DNA of 30,694 nucleotides from Mayfieldus sp038329895 (lineage in GTDB: Bacteria > Actinomycetota > Thermoleophilia > Solirubrobacterales > 70-9). Within the stretch, counting starts at the first letter, position 1, and the number at the start of each line of letters is the position of its first letter. Both the position numbers and the translations under genes were made by a program. Below the pieces are notes generated by a model. The model was given only the letters and a program-made list of their open reading frames with translations. It searched no databases and was not told where the DNA came from. This document shows positions 16,487-24,295 of the stretch, piece by piece. The DNA is taken from NCBI GenBank assembly GCA_038329895.1, contig JBBQNM010000023.1, positions 1 through 30,694 on the forward strand, in the 5' to 3' direction.

Positions 16487-17865
16487 GCCCGGACGATTTC
16501 ACCGCCCCGGCCCCTGCGACCGCCCGCCCGGTCGAGTACGCGAGCTTCGGGCGCCGTCTCGGCGCGGCGTTGCTCGACAGCCTGGTCTTGATCATCGGGC
16601 TCGTCTGGCTGCTGGGTGGGGCCTTGCTGACGATCGCCCTGCTGATCATCAGCCTGTCGTTCTACTTTCAGTTCTGTGAGAAGCGTTGGGGGCAGACGAT
16701 CGGAAAGAACGCGACCGGGATCCGCGTCCTCTCCCTGGATGGCTCCGAGCTGACCTGGAACCAGACAGCGTGGCGCAACCTGCTGCGCCTGGTCGACCTA
16801 CCGCTGGCGATGATCGGAGCCGACTATCTGATCGTTCGCGGCTCCCCACGCCAGCAGCGGCTCGGCGACCGCGCCGCGAAGACGATCGTGGTGCGAGAGC
16901 GCGCCCCCGAGGCACAGGAGCCGCCCGAGCAGCCCTTGGCAGTCGCGGCACCGCCCCCAACGCCGCCCTACGGGGGAGCCGGAGCCCCGACCGCCGCTGA
17001 GCTGTTCGGCGACGCGACCGAGGCGCTTGCTCGGCATCCCGCCGCCGGCTCCGCGCCGAGCAATGATCGGGAGGCGGCAGCCGAGAGCTCTGCCTCTCCG
17101 CTTAACACCCCCGGCGTGCGATCGAATCCCGCTGCACCAACCGAGGGGCGCCCCACGGCATCGGCCCTGGGTTGGACCGCGCCCGGCTTTCCCTACGCGA
17201 CTTGGGAGGTCCGCCGCGCAGTTTTCGGGGTGTTGATCGGGTTGCTGGTCGGCGGTTTGTTCGCGCCGCTGCTGGTTGTGCCTTTCGATCCCCACTTCCA
17301 CTCGACCGGTGGAAAGCTGGTCGCGCAGGCGCTGCTCGAGGTGACTCTGGTCTTCGTCGCGATCGGTGTCGCGATCGGGGCCGCATCCGACATCTCGCTC
17401 CGTGAGGGCCTGGCCTCGCTCGGCCTGCGCCGCTTTCGCCCCTCGGCCTTCGGCTGGATGGCGCTCGGGCTGTTCTCCTACTACGTAGCGGCGATCGCCT
17501 ACGGGGCCTTGATCACCGAGCCGGACCAGAAGGACATCGCGCGGGACCTTGGACTGGACGCCGGCGTGCTGGCGGCGATCCCGGTCGTGGCGCTGATCGT
17601 GGTCGTGGCCCCGATCGCCGAGGAGATCTTCTTTCGCGGCATGCTGTTCGGCGGGCTTCGCAAGCGCCTGTCGACCTTCCCGGCGGCGGCGATCAGCGCC
17701 CTAGTGTTCGGGGCGCTCCACGCGACAACCGGAATCACGGCGGTACCGCCGCTGATCGTCTTCGGCTTCACGCTGGCGCTGCTGTACGAGCGCACCGGCT
17801 CACTGGTGCCGGGGATGATCGCCCACGCGTTCAACAACGCCCTGGCCCTCGCCTTGTCGTCGTGA
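16483..17865 (+). CDS. RDD domain - CPBP (CAAX/Abi) intramembrane protease fusion
   Basis: 460 residues from a GTG that overlaps the HAD stop by 4 nt. Residues 18-140 form an RDD domain: FGRRLGAALLDSLVLI, GQTIGKNATGIRVLSLDG, WRNLLRLVDLPLAMIGADY, RQQRLGDRAAKTIVV. Residues 145-235 are a Pro/Ala-rich linker. Residues 242-460 form a polytopic CPBP glutamic-type protease domain: EE 380-381 with Arg 385 in AEEIFFRGMLFG, His 413 in FGALHA, and HAFNNA (448-453). All catalytic residues are present. CPBP proteins cleave prenylated or hydrophobic peptides, or give bacteriocin immunity. It overlaps the ABC ATPase gene, suggesting a joint role in export or processing; the substrate is unknown. Confidence 0.88.
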   Translation: MSPDDFTAPAPATARPVEYASFGRRLGAALLDSLVLIIGLVWLLGGALLTIALLIISLSFYFQFCEKRWGQTIGKNATGIRVLSLDGSELTWNQTAWRNLLRLVDLPLAMIGADYLIVRGSPRQQRLGDRAAKTIVVRERAPEAQEPPEQPLAVAAPPPTPPYGGAGAPTAAELFGDATEALARHPAAGSAPSNDREAAAESSASPLNTPGVRSNPAAPTEGRPTASALGWTAPGFPYATWEVRRAVFGVLIGLLVGGLFAPLLVVPFDPHFHSTGGKLVAQALLEVTLVFVAIGVAIGAASDISLREGLASLGLRRFRPSAFGWMALGLFSYYVAAIAYGALITEPDQKDIARDLGLDAGVLAAIPVVALIVVVAPIAEEIFFRGMLFGGLRKRLSTFPAAAISALVFGALHATTGITAVPPLIVFGFTLALLYERTGSLVPGMIAHAFNNALALALSS

Positions 17866-18608
17866 GTGCCGAGCCCGCGGTCCTGGCCCGCGACCTGCAC
17901 AAGAGCTACGACGGGCGCGTCGCGGTGGATGGGATCGACTTCGCGGTCGATCCCGGCACCTGCTTCGGCTTCCTCGGCCCCAACGGGGCCGGCAAGACGA
18001 CGACGATGAAGATGATCTACGGGCTGGCCGAGGTGGGAGGCGGCGAGCTGCGGGTGCTCGGCATCGACGTCGTCGCCGAGCCGCGGCGGGTCAAGGCGCA
18101 CCTCGGCGTCGTGCCCCAGGAGACCAACCTCGACGGCGAGTTCTCCGTGCTGGAGAACCTGCTCGTGCAGGCCTCCTACTTCGGGATCCCTCGGCGCGAC
18201 GTCGAGCCGCGCGCCCGAGAGCTGCTCGAGTTCACACAGCTAACCGAACGGGCCGGGGACCGCATCGAGACCCTCTCGGGCGGGATGAAGCGCCGCTTGC
18301 TGGTCGCCCGGGCGCTTATCAACGAGCCCGACATCGTGGTGCTCGACGAGCCGACCACCGGGCTCGACCCGCAGGCACGGCTCGCGGTCTGGCGGGCGAT
18401 GGAGGAGCTCAAGGACCGCGGTGTCAGCCTTCTGCTGACCACCCATTACATGGAGGAGGCGGCGCGGCTCTGCGATCGCCTGGTGATCATGGACCTGGGG
18501 AGGATCGTCGCCGAGGGCGAGCCGGTGGAGCTGATACGCAAGCATCAGGCTGAGAACCTGGAAGAGGTCTTCCTCGATCTCACCGGGAGGCATCTGCGTG
18601 AAGACTGA
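17862..18608 (+). CDS. ABC transporter ATP-binding protein (DrrA/NodI type)
   Basis: 248 residues from GTG. Walker A GPNGAGKTT (39-47), Q loop VVPQETNLD, signature LSGGMKRR (138-145), Walker B IVVLDEP, D loop and switch His 195 in TTHYMEEA. The length and the C-terminal EEVFLDLTGR match DrrA/NodI-type exporters. It works with the membrane protein encoded next, whose start lies 11 nt inside this gene. The substrate (drug, lipid or polysaccharide) cannot be read from the sequence. Confidence 0.94.
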   Translation: MSAEPAVLARDLHKSYDGRVAVDGIDFAVDPGTCFGFLGPNGAGKTTTMKMIYGLAEVGGGELRVLGIDVVAEPRRVKAHLGVVPQETNLDGEFSVLENLLVQASYFGIPRRDVEPRARELLEFTQLTERAGDRIETLSGGMKRRLLVARALINEPDIVVLDEPTTGLDPQARLAVWRAMEELKDRGVSLLLTTHYMEEAARLCDRLVIMDLGRIVAEGEPVELIRKHQAENLEEVFLDLTGRHLRED

Positions 18609-19398
18609 CTCTCCCAGTTCGCTGTCGCGTTCCCAGATCATCCCCTCACCCCGCTATGCAGCCAGCGTCGTGGGCCGAAACGCCCGCGTCTTCTCGAAGC
18701 TCTGGAAGGGCTCGCTGGCGCCCCAGTTCATCGACCCGCTCTTCTACCTGGTGGCGATGGGCTACGGGCTCGGCACCTACATCGCCTCCATCAACGGCGT
18801 TCCCTACCGCGACTTCATCGCCCCCGGCCTGATCGCCTCCTCGGCGATGTGGGCGGCCTCGTTCGAGTGCACCTACAACGTCTACATCCGCATGCACGAG
18901 TACCACCTCTACGACGCTGTGCTCTCGACCCCGGTCGAAGCTCAGGACCTCGTCGCCGGCGACCTCGTCTGGAGCTCGATCCGGGCGATGATCTACTCGA
19001 CCGTATTTCTGATCGTCGTCACCGCCTTCGGGCTGATCCACTCCTGGTGGGCGATCGCGATCCCGCCGCTGGTGATCATCGGCGGCCTCGCCTTCTCGAC
19101 CATCGCCTACACCTTCACCGCGCTGATCCCCCGCATCGACCTCTACAGCTACTACTTCACGCTTGGGATCACGCCGATGTTCCTGTTCTCGGGGATCTTC
19201 TTCCCCTTCAACCGGCTGCCTGACTGGGTCGAGGTGGTCGCCTGGTTCACCCCCCTCTACCACCTGGTTCAGGTGACGCGGGGGCTGGCTGATGGACCGG
19301 GGCCGATGGTGCTGGTGCACCTCGGCATTCTGCTCGCGATCAGCGTCGCCCTGTTCGCGATTCCCGTGCGCGCGGTTCGCCGCCGCCTCGTCGCCTAG
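18598..19398 (+). CDS. ABC-2 type transporter permease (NodJ type)
   Basis: 266 residues from GTG. About six membrane helices; family segments are FSKLWKGSLAPQFIDPLFYLVAMGYGLG, YRDFIAPGLIASSAMW, LFSGIFFPFNRLPDWVE and FTPLYHLVQVTRGLA, as in NodJ/DrrB permeases. The coding region overlaps the ATPase gene by 11 nt, so the two are translationally coupled and form one exporter. An L,D-transpeptidase gene follows 24 nt downstream. Confidence 0.92.
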   Translation: MKTDSPSSLSRSQIIPSPRYAASVVGRNARVFSKLWKGSLAPQFIDPLFYLVAMGYGLGTYIASINGVPYRDFIAPGLIASSAMWAASFECTYNVYIRMHEYHLYDAVLSTPVEAQDLVAGDLVWSSIRAMIYSTVFLIVVTAFGLIHSWWAIAIPPLVIIGGLAFSTIAYTFTALIPRIDLYSYYFTLGITPMFLFSGIFFPFNRLPDWVEVVAWFTPLYHLVQVTRGLADGPGPMVLVHLGILLAISVALFAIPVRAVRRRLVA

Positions 19399-19422
19399 CG
19401 CGCCGCCGACCGTTCAGGCAAA

Positions 19423-20379
19423 ATGCAGCCCCTCGTGAGTCGCCGCACGCCCCTTCTCCTTGCGCTGCTCGTCGCTGCCCTGGCCGCGCCGGCTGCCGCA
19501 AGCGCCGCGCCGGCGCCCGCCAACGTAAGCCTCGAGATCGGACATTTGAAGGGCGGCAAGGCGACGATCCTCAGCAGCGTCCCGGTGACCGGCACCGTGT
19601 CGCCCTTCGTGACCGGCCAGCAGGTCGACCTGCTCTTCTTTCGCAACGGACATCAGGTCGGCAGCGAGACCGTCGACGTCCACAACGGGCCCGGCGACTG
19701 GGGGACCTTCCAGACCAAATTCCGGGTGCGCCGCGATGGGCGCTTCGCGGTGCAGGCCGTGCACGAGGCGAGCGCCGGTCAGCAGGGGGCGGCCAGTGTG
19801 CGCAAGAAGTTCGGTGTCAGCTACCCCGACCTTGGCCAGGGGAAGTGCGGGCGCGTCGTGCGCGCCTTCAAGAAGAACCTGCGCCGCATGGGTTACGTCC
19901 CGAGCGGGGGCTCGTGCGTGAACGACAAGGACGCCCGCGCGGTGCTCGCCTACCGCAAGGTGAACGGCAAGGACCACAACACCCACGCCGGCAAGGGGAT
20001 CGTCAAGCGGGTCTTCTCGGGGCGCGGGGCGTACCACCTCAAGTACTCGAACGCCGGCAAGCACGCCGAGGTCTCGATCGAACGCCAGGTGCTGGTGCTC
20101 GCCGACGGCGACAAGCCGCTTCAGACCTACGGCGTCTCGACCGGCAAGGCCTCGACGCCGACCGTGCGCGGACACTTCCAGTTCTACCTGCGCCAGCCGG
20201 GCACCAACTCGCACGGGATGGTCGATTCGACCTACTTCCACGGCGGCTACGCCGTGCACGGCTATCCGTCGGTCCCGGCGACCTACCCTGCGAGTCACGG
20301 TTGCGTGCGGGTGCCGATCCCCGACGCACACGAGATCTACAACTCGGTCTTCCTCGGCGAGGACATCTACGTCTACTAG
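19423..20379 (+). CDS. L,D-transpeptidase (YkuD domain), secreted
   Basis: 318 residues. An N-terminal signal peptide (LLLALLVAALAAPAAASAAP, about 9-28) predicts export. Residues 30-125 look like an Ig-like beta domain, and 130-175 a peptidoglycan-binding-like helical unit (GRVVRAFKKNLRRMGYVPSG). The YkuD domain covers about 200-318, with His 279 in YAVHGYPS and nucleophile Cys 294 in SHGCVRV. Such enzymes make 3-3 cross-links in peptidoglycan or attach proteins to it. The ATG at 19423 is used; a GTG at 19435 is also possible. It lies between the ABC exporter and a small membrane protein in one gene train. Confidence 0.92.
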   Translation: MQPLVSRRTPLLLALLVAALAAPAAASAAPAPANVSLEIGHLKGGKATILSSVPVTGTVSPFVTGQQVDLLFFRNGHQVGSETVDVHNGPGDWGTFQTKFRVRRDGRFAVQAVHEASAGQQGAASVRKKFGVSYPDLGQGKCGRVVRAFKKNLRRMGYVPSGGSCVNDKDARAVLAYRKVNGKDHNTHAGKGIVKRVFSGRGAYHLKYSNAGKHAEVSIERQVLVLADGDKPLQTYGVSTGKASTPTVRGHFQFYLRQPGTNSHGMVDSTYFHGGYAVHGYPSVPATYPASHGCVRVPIPDAHEIYNSVFLGEDIYVY

Positions 20380-20398
20380 GTCGTAGGCTCCGCCTCGC

Positions 20399-20800
20399 AT
20401 GAGCAAGCGCAGCCTGCAGGTGGCCCTGGCGCTGATCGGCGTCTTCAACGCCGCGACGGGAGCGCTGGCGCTGATCGCTCCCGACACCTTCTTCGACCAG
20501 ATCGGCACTTACGGGGTCGAGAACAGCCATTACGTCGGCGACGTCGGGGCATTCGTCCTGGCCTACGGCATAGCGCTGCTGATCGCGATCCGCGTTCCCT
20601 CCTGGCGGGTACCGGTGCTCGCCCTCGGCGCCATCTACTACGGACTACACGCGCTCAACCACGGCTTCGACACCGGCGAGGCTCGGTCGGAGGCGCGCGG
20701 CTGGGGTGACACGATCGCGATCGCGTTCGGTGGCCTGCTGCTCGCCTACCTGGCGCGCGTCTCGGCGAGGCTTGGCGGCGAGTCGCGGAGCGGCGGATGA
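20399..20800 (+). CDS. Small four-helix membrane protein, unknown function
   Basis: 133 residues with four hydrophobic segments (about 5-27, 48-66, 70-88, 105-124). Pairs of charged and polar residues lie between them, including HALNHGFDTGEARSEARGWGD before the last helix. It resembles small DUF4345/DoxX-like membrane proteins in size and layout, but I do not recognise a specific family. It begins 19 nt after the L,D-transpeptidase stop and overlaps the next gene by 4 nt (ATGA), so it is part of the same unit. Confidence 0.75.
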   Translation: MSKRSLQVALALIGVFNAATGALALIAPDTFFDQIGTYGVENSHYVGDVGAFVLAYGIALLIAIRVPSWRVPVLALGAIYYGLHALNHGFDTGEARSEARGWGDTIAIAFGGLLLAYLARVSARLGGESRSGG

Positions 20801-21729
20801 GGGTCTTCGTCGCCGGCGCCAGCGGCGTGATCGGCCGCTCGCTGGTCCCGAAGCTGGTCGCGGCCGGACACGAGGTGACCGGGACGACGCGCAACGAGCT
20901 CAGCGCGGAAGCGATCCGCGCCGCCGGCGCACAGGCCGCGATCTGCGACGCCCTCGACCCCGCGGCGGTCGAGGACGCGGTGACAGCCGCCGCACCAGAG
21001 GCGATCGTGTCCGAGCTCACCAGCCTGCCCAAGGACTACGACCTTCGCAAGATCGACTACGAGCCCACGAACCGGCTCCGGGTCGAGGGCGGCCGCAACC
21101 TGATCTCCGCCGGCCGCAAGGTGGGCGCCCGCCGCTACATCACCCAGAGCATCGCCTTCGTCTATGAGCCTGAGGGCGATTGGGTCAAGGACGAGGAGGC
21201 GCGGACCTTCGTCAACCCGCCGGGCCGCTTCGCCTCCGGCCTCGAGGCGACGCTGACCAGCGAGCGGGAGGCGCTCGAGGGCGACGGAGGGGACGGCCTC
21301 GTGCTGCGCTACGGCCAGTTCTATGGACCCGGCACCTACTTCGACCGCGACGGCAGCATCGCCGAGCAGGTCCGGGCACGGCGCTTTCCGCAGGTCGGCA
21401 AGGGGACCGGCGTCTTCTCCTTGGTCCATGTCGACGATGCAGCCGACGCCACCGTGGCCGCGGTCGAGCGCGGCGCCCCCGGCATCTACAACGTCGTCGA
21501 TGACGACCCGGCGCCGATCAGCGACTGGTTGCCGGTCTTCGCCGACGCGATCGGCGCCAAGCGCCCGATGCGGGTGCCCACGTTCCTTGCCCGTCTGATT
21601 GGCGGAAAGGCGGCGGTCGCGATGGCGACCCAGCTGCGCGGCGCTTCCAACGCGAAGGCCAAGCGCGAGCTGGGCTGGCAGCCGGCGCACCCGAGCTGGC
21701 GGCAGGGGTTCGCCGCCTCCCTCGGGTGA
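20797..21729 (+). CDS. NAD(P)-binding SDR/epimerase-like protein
   Basis: 310 residues. The Rossmann motif GASGVIGRSLVPKLVAAGHEV starts at residue 7 (GxxGxxG), followed by DALDPAAVEDAV and a C-terminal half with GPGTYFDRDGSIAEQVRARRFP, SLVHVDDAADATVAAVE and GIYNVVDDDPAPISDWLPVFA, as in extended/atypical SDRs. The usual YxxxK catalytic pair is not obvious (VYEPEG lies where it is expected), so it may be a non-catalytic or atypical member. It overlaps the preceding and following genes by 4 nt each. Confidence 0.82.
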   Translation: MRVFVAGASGVIGRSLVPKLVAAGHEVTGTTRNELSAEAIRAAGAQAAICDALDPAAVEDAVTAAAPEAIVSELTSLPKDYDLRKIDYEPTNRLRVEGGRNLISAGRKVGARRYITQSIAFVYEPEGDWVKDEEARTFVNPPGRFASGLEATLTSEREALEGDGGDGLVLRYGQFYGPGTYFDRDGSIAEQVRARRFPQVGKGTGVFSLVHVDDAADATVAAVERGAPGIYNVVDDDPAPISDWLPVFADAIGAKRPMRVPTFLARLIGGKAAVAMATQLRGASNAKAKRELGWQPAHPSWRQGFAASLG

Positions 21730-22298
21730 GCGCCGAGCTCCAATCCGCCCGCGACACCCTGCTCGCCGAGCTTCGCGAGCACGCGCTGGTGATCGGCGAG
21801 GTGACCCTCTCCAGCGGCCAGACGGCGAGCTATTACGTGGACGCACGACGCGCGCTGCTGCGGCCCGCCGCCTTCCGGGCCGCCGGCGAGCTGATCGTCG
21901 CCTTCGCGGAGGAGGTTGGGGCCGAGGCGGTGGGTGGGCCGGCGACGGCGGCGATCCCTCTCGCCTGCGCCGCGATCGCGACGCCGGGCGGCAGCGGCTT
22001 GGTTGGCTTCTTCGTACGCGGCGAACGCAAGGAACATGGCCTGCAGCGCTGGGTCGAGGGCCCGGTCGAGCGCGGCGCGCGCTGCCTCGTCGTCGAGGAC
22101 ACCGTGACGACGGGAGGCTCGACCGTGCGTGCGATCGAGCGCATGCGGGAGGAGGGGTTGGAGATTGTCGGCGCGCTCTGCGTCGTCGACCGCCTGGCTG
22201 GCGGCGGTGAGACGATCGCCGAGGCCGCCGACGCTCCCTATCTGGCGCTTGTCTCGATCGACGAGCTGTACCCAGAGCGCCCCGACCGCGAGGGCTAG
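21726..22298 (+). CDS. pyrE: Orotate phosphoribosyltransferase
   Basis: 190 residues from a GTG overlapping the upstream stop. It has an N-terminal hood region (ALVIGEVTLSSGQTASYYVDARRALL), GGPATAAIPLACAAIA, a flexible loop GERKEHGLQRWVEG, and the PRPP-binding signature CLVVEDTVTTGGSTVRAIER. PyrE joins orotate to PRPP to give OMP in pyrimidine synthesis. It ends the plus-strand gene train; its stop overlaps the stop of the convergent acyl-CoA dehydrogenase gene by 4 nt. No other pyrimidine gene is in the window. Confidence 0.93.
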   Translation: MSAELQSARDTLLAELREHALVIGEVTLSSGQTASYYVDARRALLRPAAFRAAGELIVAFAEEVGAEAVGGPATAAIPLACAAIATPGGSGLVGFFVRGERKEHGLQRWVEGPVERGARCLVVEDTVTTGGSTVRAIERMREEGLEIVGALCVVDRLAGGGETIAEAADAPYLALVSIDELYPERPDREG

Positions 22299-23509
22299 CC
22301 GGAGTCCGGCGGCGGCTCGATCGAGATCCAGCGATCGTAGAGCTCGTCGTCGACCTCGAGGCTCTGGGCGTACAGCTCCCACAGAATCTCGTTGCTGCCG
22401 CCGCCGAGGCGCGCTAGGCGCAGGTCGCGGATCACGCGCGGGAACGGCGTCTCGTCTTCGAGGAACCCCGGCCCGCCGAAGAGGTGCGCGCATTCGCTGA
22501 CCACGTGCTCGGCGAGCACCGCCGCAGTCGCCTTCGCTCCCGCCGCCTGGCGCATGAACTGCTGGTCCGGCTGCACCTTGCTCGCCAGCACGTAGAGCCC
22601 GTTGCGGGCGAGCATCACCTCCGCGGCCAGCGACGAGAGCCGCATTCGCAGCGCCTGGTGCTGGTAGAGGGGCACGCCGAACTGGTGGCGCCGGTGTAGA
22701 TGGGTCGTCGCAAGGCGGATCGCCGTCTCGGCGCCGCCCAGCGCCTGCGCGGCCCCGGCGAGCCGCTCGTAGGTCAGGCCCCAGTTGAGGGCGTGCAGCC
22801 CCAGGCCTTCCTGGACCAGGAGCAGTGCGTCTGGAATCTGACCGTCGATCGTCAGCCGGCAGGTCTCCAGGCTCCTGCAACCCGAGGTCTCGAGATGGCG
22901 GACCTCGATGTGCCGTTTCTCGACCACGGCGATCCCGATCTTCGGCCCGAACATCCCCGGCTCCTCGTCGAGCCTGCAGAGCACGAGCACGATGTCGGCT
23001 GCGCCGGCGGGGCCGGAGAACCACTTCCTGCCTCGGATCCGCCAACCATCTCCCTCGCGGCTGGCGGTCGTCTGGACCGCGGAAAGGTCGGAGCCGCCCT
23101 GCGGCTCCGATGCCGCCACCGAACCGATCGCCTTGCCGTCGAGGACCGCCTCCATCCACCGGTCCGCTTCGGGGCTGCGGCCGAACCGCCGCAGGACCGG
23201 CACCACGGACTCCGATTGGACGATCAGCCCGACACCGATCCCGCCGAGCGCGGCTCGGCCGAGCTCCTCGGAGAAGATCAGCGCCCTGCCGGTGTCGCCG
23301 TGCGGGCCGCTCCATCGCTCGCGAAACAGCCCCGCGGATGCGACCGCCTCGGCCGCCTCCCGTGGGAAGCGCCGATCCGCCTCCGCAGCCTCCAGCAGCG
23401 GAAGCACAGACTCGGTGAGCAGGCCCGCGACCCGTGCCCGATACGCGTCGAGGTGGGGCCCGATGACTCCCTGCGAGAACAGCAGCTCCGGATCGTCAGG
23501 TGAGCTCAT
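22295..23509 (-). CDS. Acyl-CoA dehydrogenase family protein
   Basis: 404 residues from the ATG at 23507-23509. The frame stays open upstream, but that part is the tRNA fragment. It has the ACAD signature ASEPQGGSD, FAD/substrate block GWRIRGRKWFSGPAGAADIVLVL, C-terminal helices with LFGGPGFLEDETPFPRVIRDLRLARLGGGSNEILWEL. These FAD enzymes oxidise acyl-CoA thioesters to enoyl-CoA. Where medium-chain enzymes have the catalytic Glu in YEGT this one has GGGS, so its base must lie elsewhere if it is active. The start codon is only 6 nt from the tRNA-Arg 3' end, so expression from the tRNA promoter may have been disrupted by the integration there. Confidence 0.9.
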   Translation of the reverse strand: MSSPDDPELLFSQGVIGPHLDAYRARVAGLLTESVLPLLEAAEADRRFPREAAEAVASAGLFRERWSGPHGDTGRALIFSEELGRAALGGIGVGLIVQSESVVPVLRRFGRSPEADRWMEAVLDGKAIGSVAASEPQGGSDLSAVQTTASREGDGWRIRGRKWFSGPAGAADIVLVLCRLDEEPGMFGPKIGIAVVEKRHIEVRHLETSGCRSLETCRLTIDGQIPDALLLVQEGLGLHALNWGLTYERLAGAAQALGGAETAIRLATTHLHRRHQFGVPLYQHQALRMRLSSLAAEVMLARNGLYVLASKVQPDQQFMRQAAGAKATAAVLAEHVVSECAHLFGGPGFLEDETPFPRVIRDLRLARLGGGSNEILWELYAQSLEVDDELYDRWISIEPPPDSG

Positions 23510-23515
23510 GCGCAG

Positions 23516-23558
23516 CGCCCCGACCAGGATTCGAACCTGGGGCCTACTTCTTAGGAGG
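23516..23558 (-). other. tRNA-Arg(CCU) 3' fragment: left attachment core
   Basis: On the minus strand: anticodon loop CTCCTAA, stem GAAGT, 5-nt variable loop AGGCC, T arm CCAGG-TTCGAAT-CCTGG, acceptor strand TCGGGGC and discriminator G. No D arm or 5' acceptor GCCCCGA is found to the right, so this is only a 3' half. It matches the copy at 27543 at 42 of 43 positions, as expected of an attachment core duplicated by integrase-mediated insertion. Confidence 0.82.
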
Positions 23559-23762
23559 CCGGCCAAGCGAGGGGACGGGTTGGGCGCCCCGGGTACGAAT
23601 GCCCTGCAATCAGGCGTGTTCGCAGTTGCCCGGGGTTTCCACCAATGCCCTTTCGGAGCCCTCCGAATGTACCCGTTTTGTACCTAGGCTGAGAGGCTCC
23701 CGGAGAGATAGACCTCCGTTCATCGCGCAGGCGTCGAGTGCGATGCCAGCGGGACCGGAGAG
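23559..23762. other. Gene-free arm region next to the left tRNA core
   Basis: No convincing gene is present. It contains repeated AATGCCC/AATGTACCC words at about 23597, 23645 and 23667 and an imperfect dyad GTACCCGTTTTGTACC near 23672-23687. The same arrangement, diverged, follows the second core at 27586-27735. Confidence 0.45.
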
Positions 23763-23852
23763 GGGCCGGGGATCGGCGAGGCCGACGGAATCGGCTACGC
23801 CGCCGGAATCGGCGACGCGGCGGGGAGAGGCAATGATCCAGGCATTGGTGCC
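23763..23852 (+). repeat. 18-bp tandem repeat, five degenerate units
   Basis: Units begin at 23763, 23781, 23799, 23817 and 23835. The second and third differ at only 3 of 18 positions; the last two are more diverged. Read in frame they would give hexapeptides GPGIGE, ADGIGY, AAGIGD, AAGRGN and DPGIGA. That frame has no ATG, GTG or TTG start and closes at the TGA overlapping the next gene's ATG, so I annotate a repeat, not a gene. Confidence 0.5.
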
Positions 23853-23874
23853 CCTCCTTTCGGGACTCCGTCAG

Positions 23875-23908
23875 TTGCGGTCAGACGTAAACAGTGTAAC
23901 ATGATTTC
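23875..23908 (+). promoter_or_regulatory. Promoter for a leaderless transcript of the winged-helix gene
   Basis: TTGCGG (23875-23880), a 16-nt spacer and TAACAT (23897-23902) lie so that transcription would begin at the A of the ATG at 23909, six bases after the -10 box. No Shine-Dalgarno is present. The region overlaps the 40-bp element shared with 26713. Confidence 0.55.
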
Positions 23909-23929
23909 ATGAACAATAATTCTGGAAAC
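23890..23929. repeat. Shared 40-bp promoter/start element, copy 1
   Basis: Identical at 35 of 40 positions to 26713-26752. It contains the palindrome TTCATGAA and the near-palindrome TTCTGGAA about two helical turns apart, covering the -10 box, start codon and first codons of the winged-helix gene. It is a candidate autoregulatory operator. Confidence 0.7.
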
Positions 23930-24295
23930 GAAAGCGAAGCATCATCAAAAGCCGTGGCAAGCAGCTGGGACTTCCTGACCAACCACGCCCACGTCCTGCT
24001 CTGCGTCGCTAAGGACCCCGGGATCCGCCTGCGCGACATCGCCGCTGCCGTCGGCATTACGGAGCGGGGTGCCCACAAGGTCCTCACCGAGCTGGTCAAC
24101 GAGGGCTATGTGCTGCGCGAGCGACACGGCCGCCGCAACCGCTACAAGGTCAAGCCTGAGCTTCCCCTACGGCATCCGCTCGTCCATGATCGGGAAGTCG
24201 GCGACCTGCTCAAGGTGCTGCTAAGACCGGAACGGCCAGGAAGGAATAGCGGGCAAACCAAGAGTGGCCCGGCAGTACGAGCAGCGGTCTCCTAA
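23909..24295 (+). CDS. Winged-helix (MarR-like) DNA-binding protein
   Basis: 128 residues. The first 17 are polar (Asn/Ser/Glu). Then SWDFLTNHAHVLLCVAKDPGIRLRDIAAAVGITERGAHKVLTELVNEGYVLRERHGRRNRYKV (about 19-85) forms a winged helix: the recognition helix is ITERGAHKVLTEL and the wing RHGRRNRYKV. Actinobacterial regulators with the same SWDFLTNH start exist, so the fold call is firm though the ligand is unknown. The C-terminal 30 residues are basic and variable. Its stop overlaps that of the convergent transporter gene. The 40-bp element at its start recurs at 26713, suggesting it controls the rest of the element. Confidence 0.85.
   Translation: MNNNSGNESEASSKAVASSWDFLTNHAHVLLCVAKDPGIRLRDIAAAVGITERGAHKVLTELVNEGYVLRERHGRRNRYKVKPELPLRHPLVHDREVGDLLKVLLRPERPGRNSGQTKSGPAVRAAVS

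Noticed and set aside
23516..23600. A complete tRNA gene at either attachment core
   Set aside because: The bases right of both cores do not pair with the anticodon 3' stem (GAAGT or GGAGT) and contain no D arm or matching acceptor strand.
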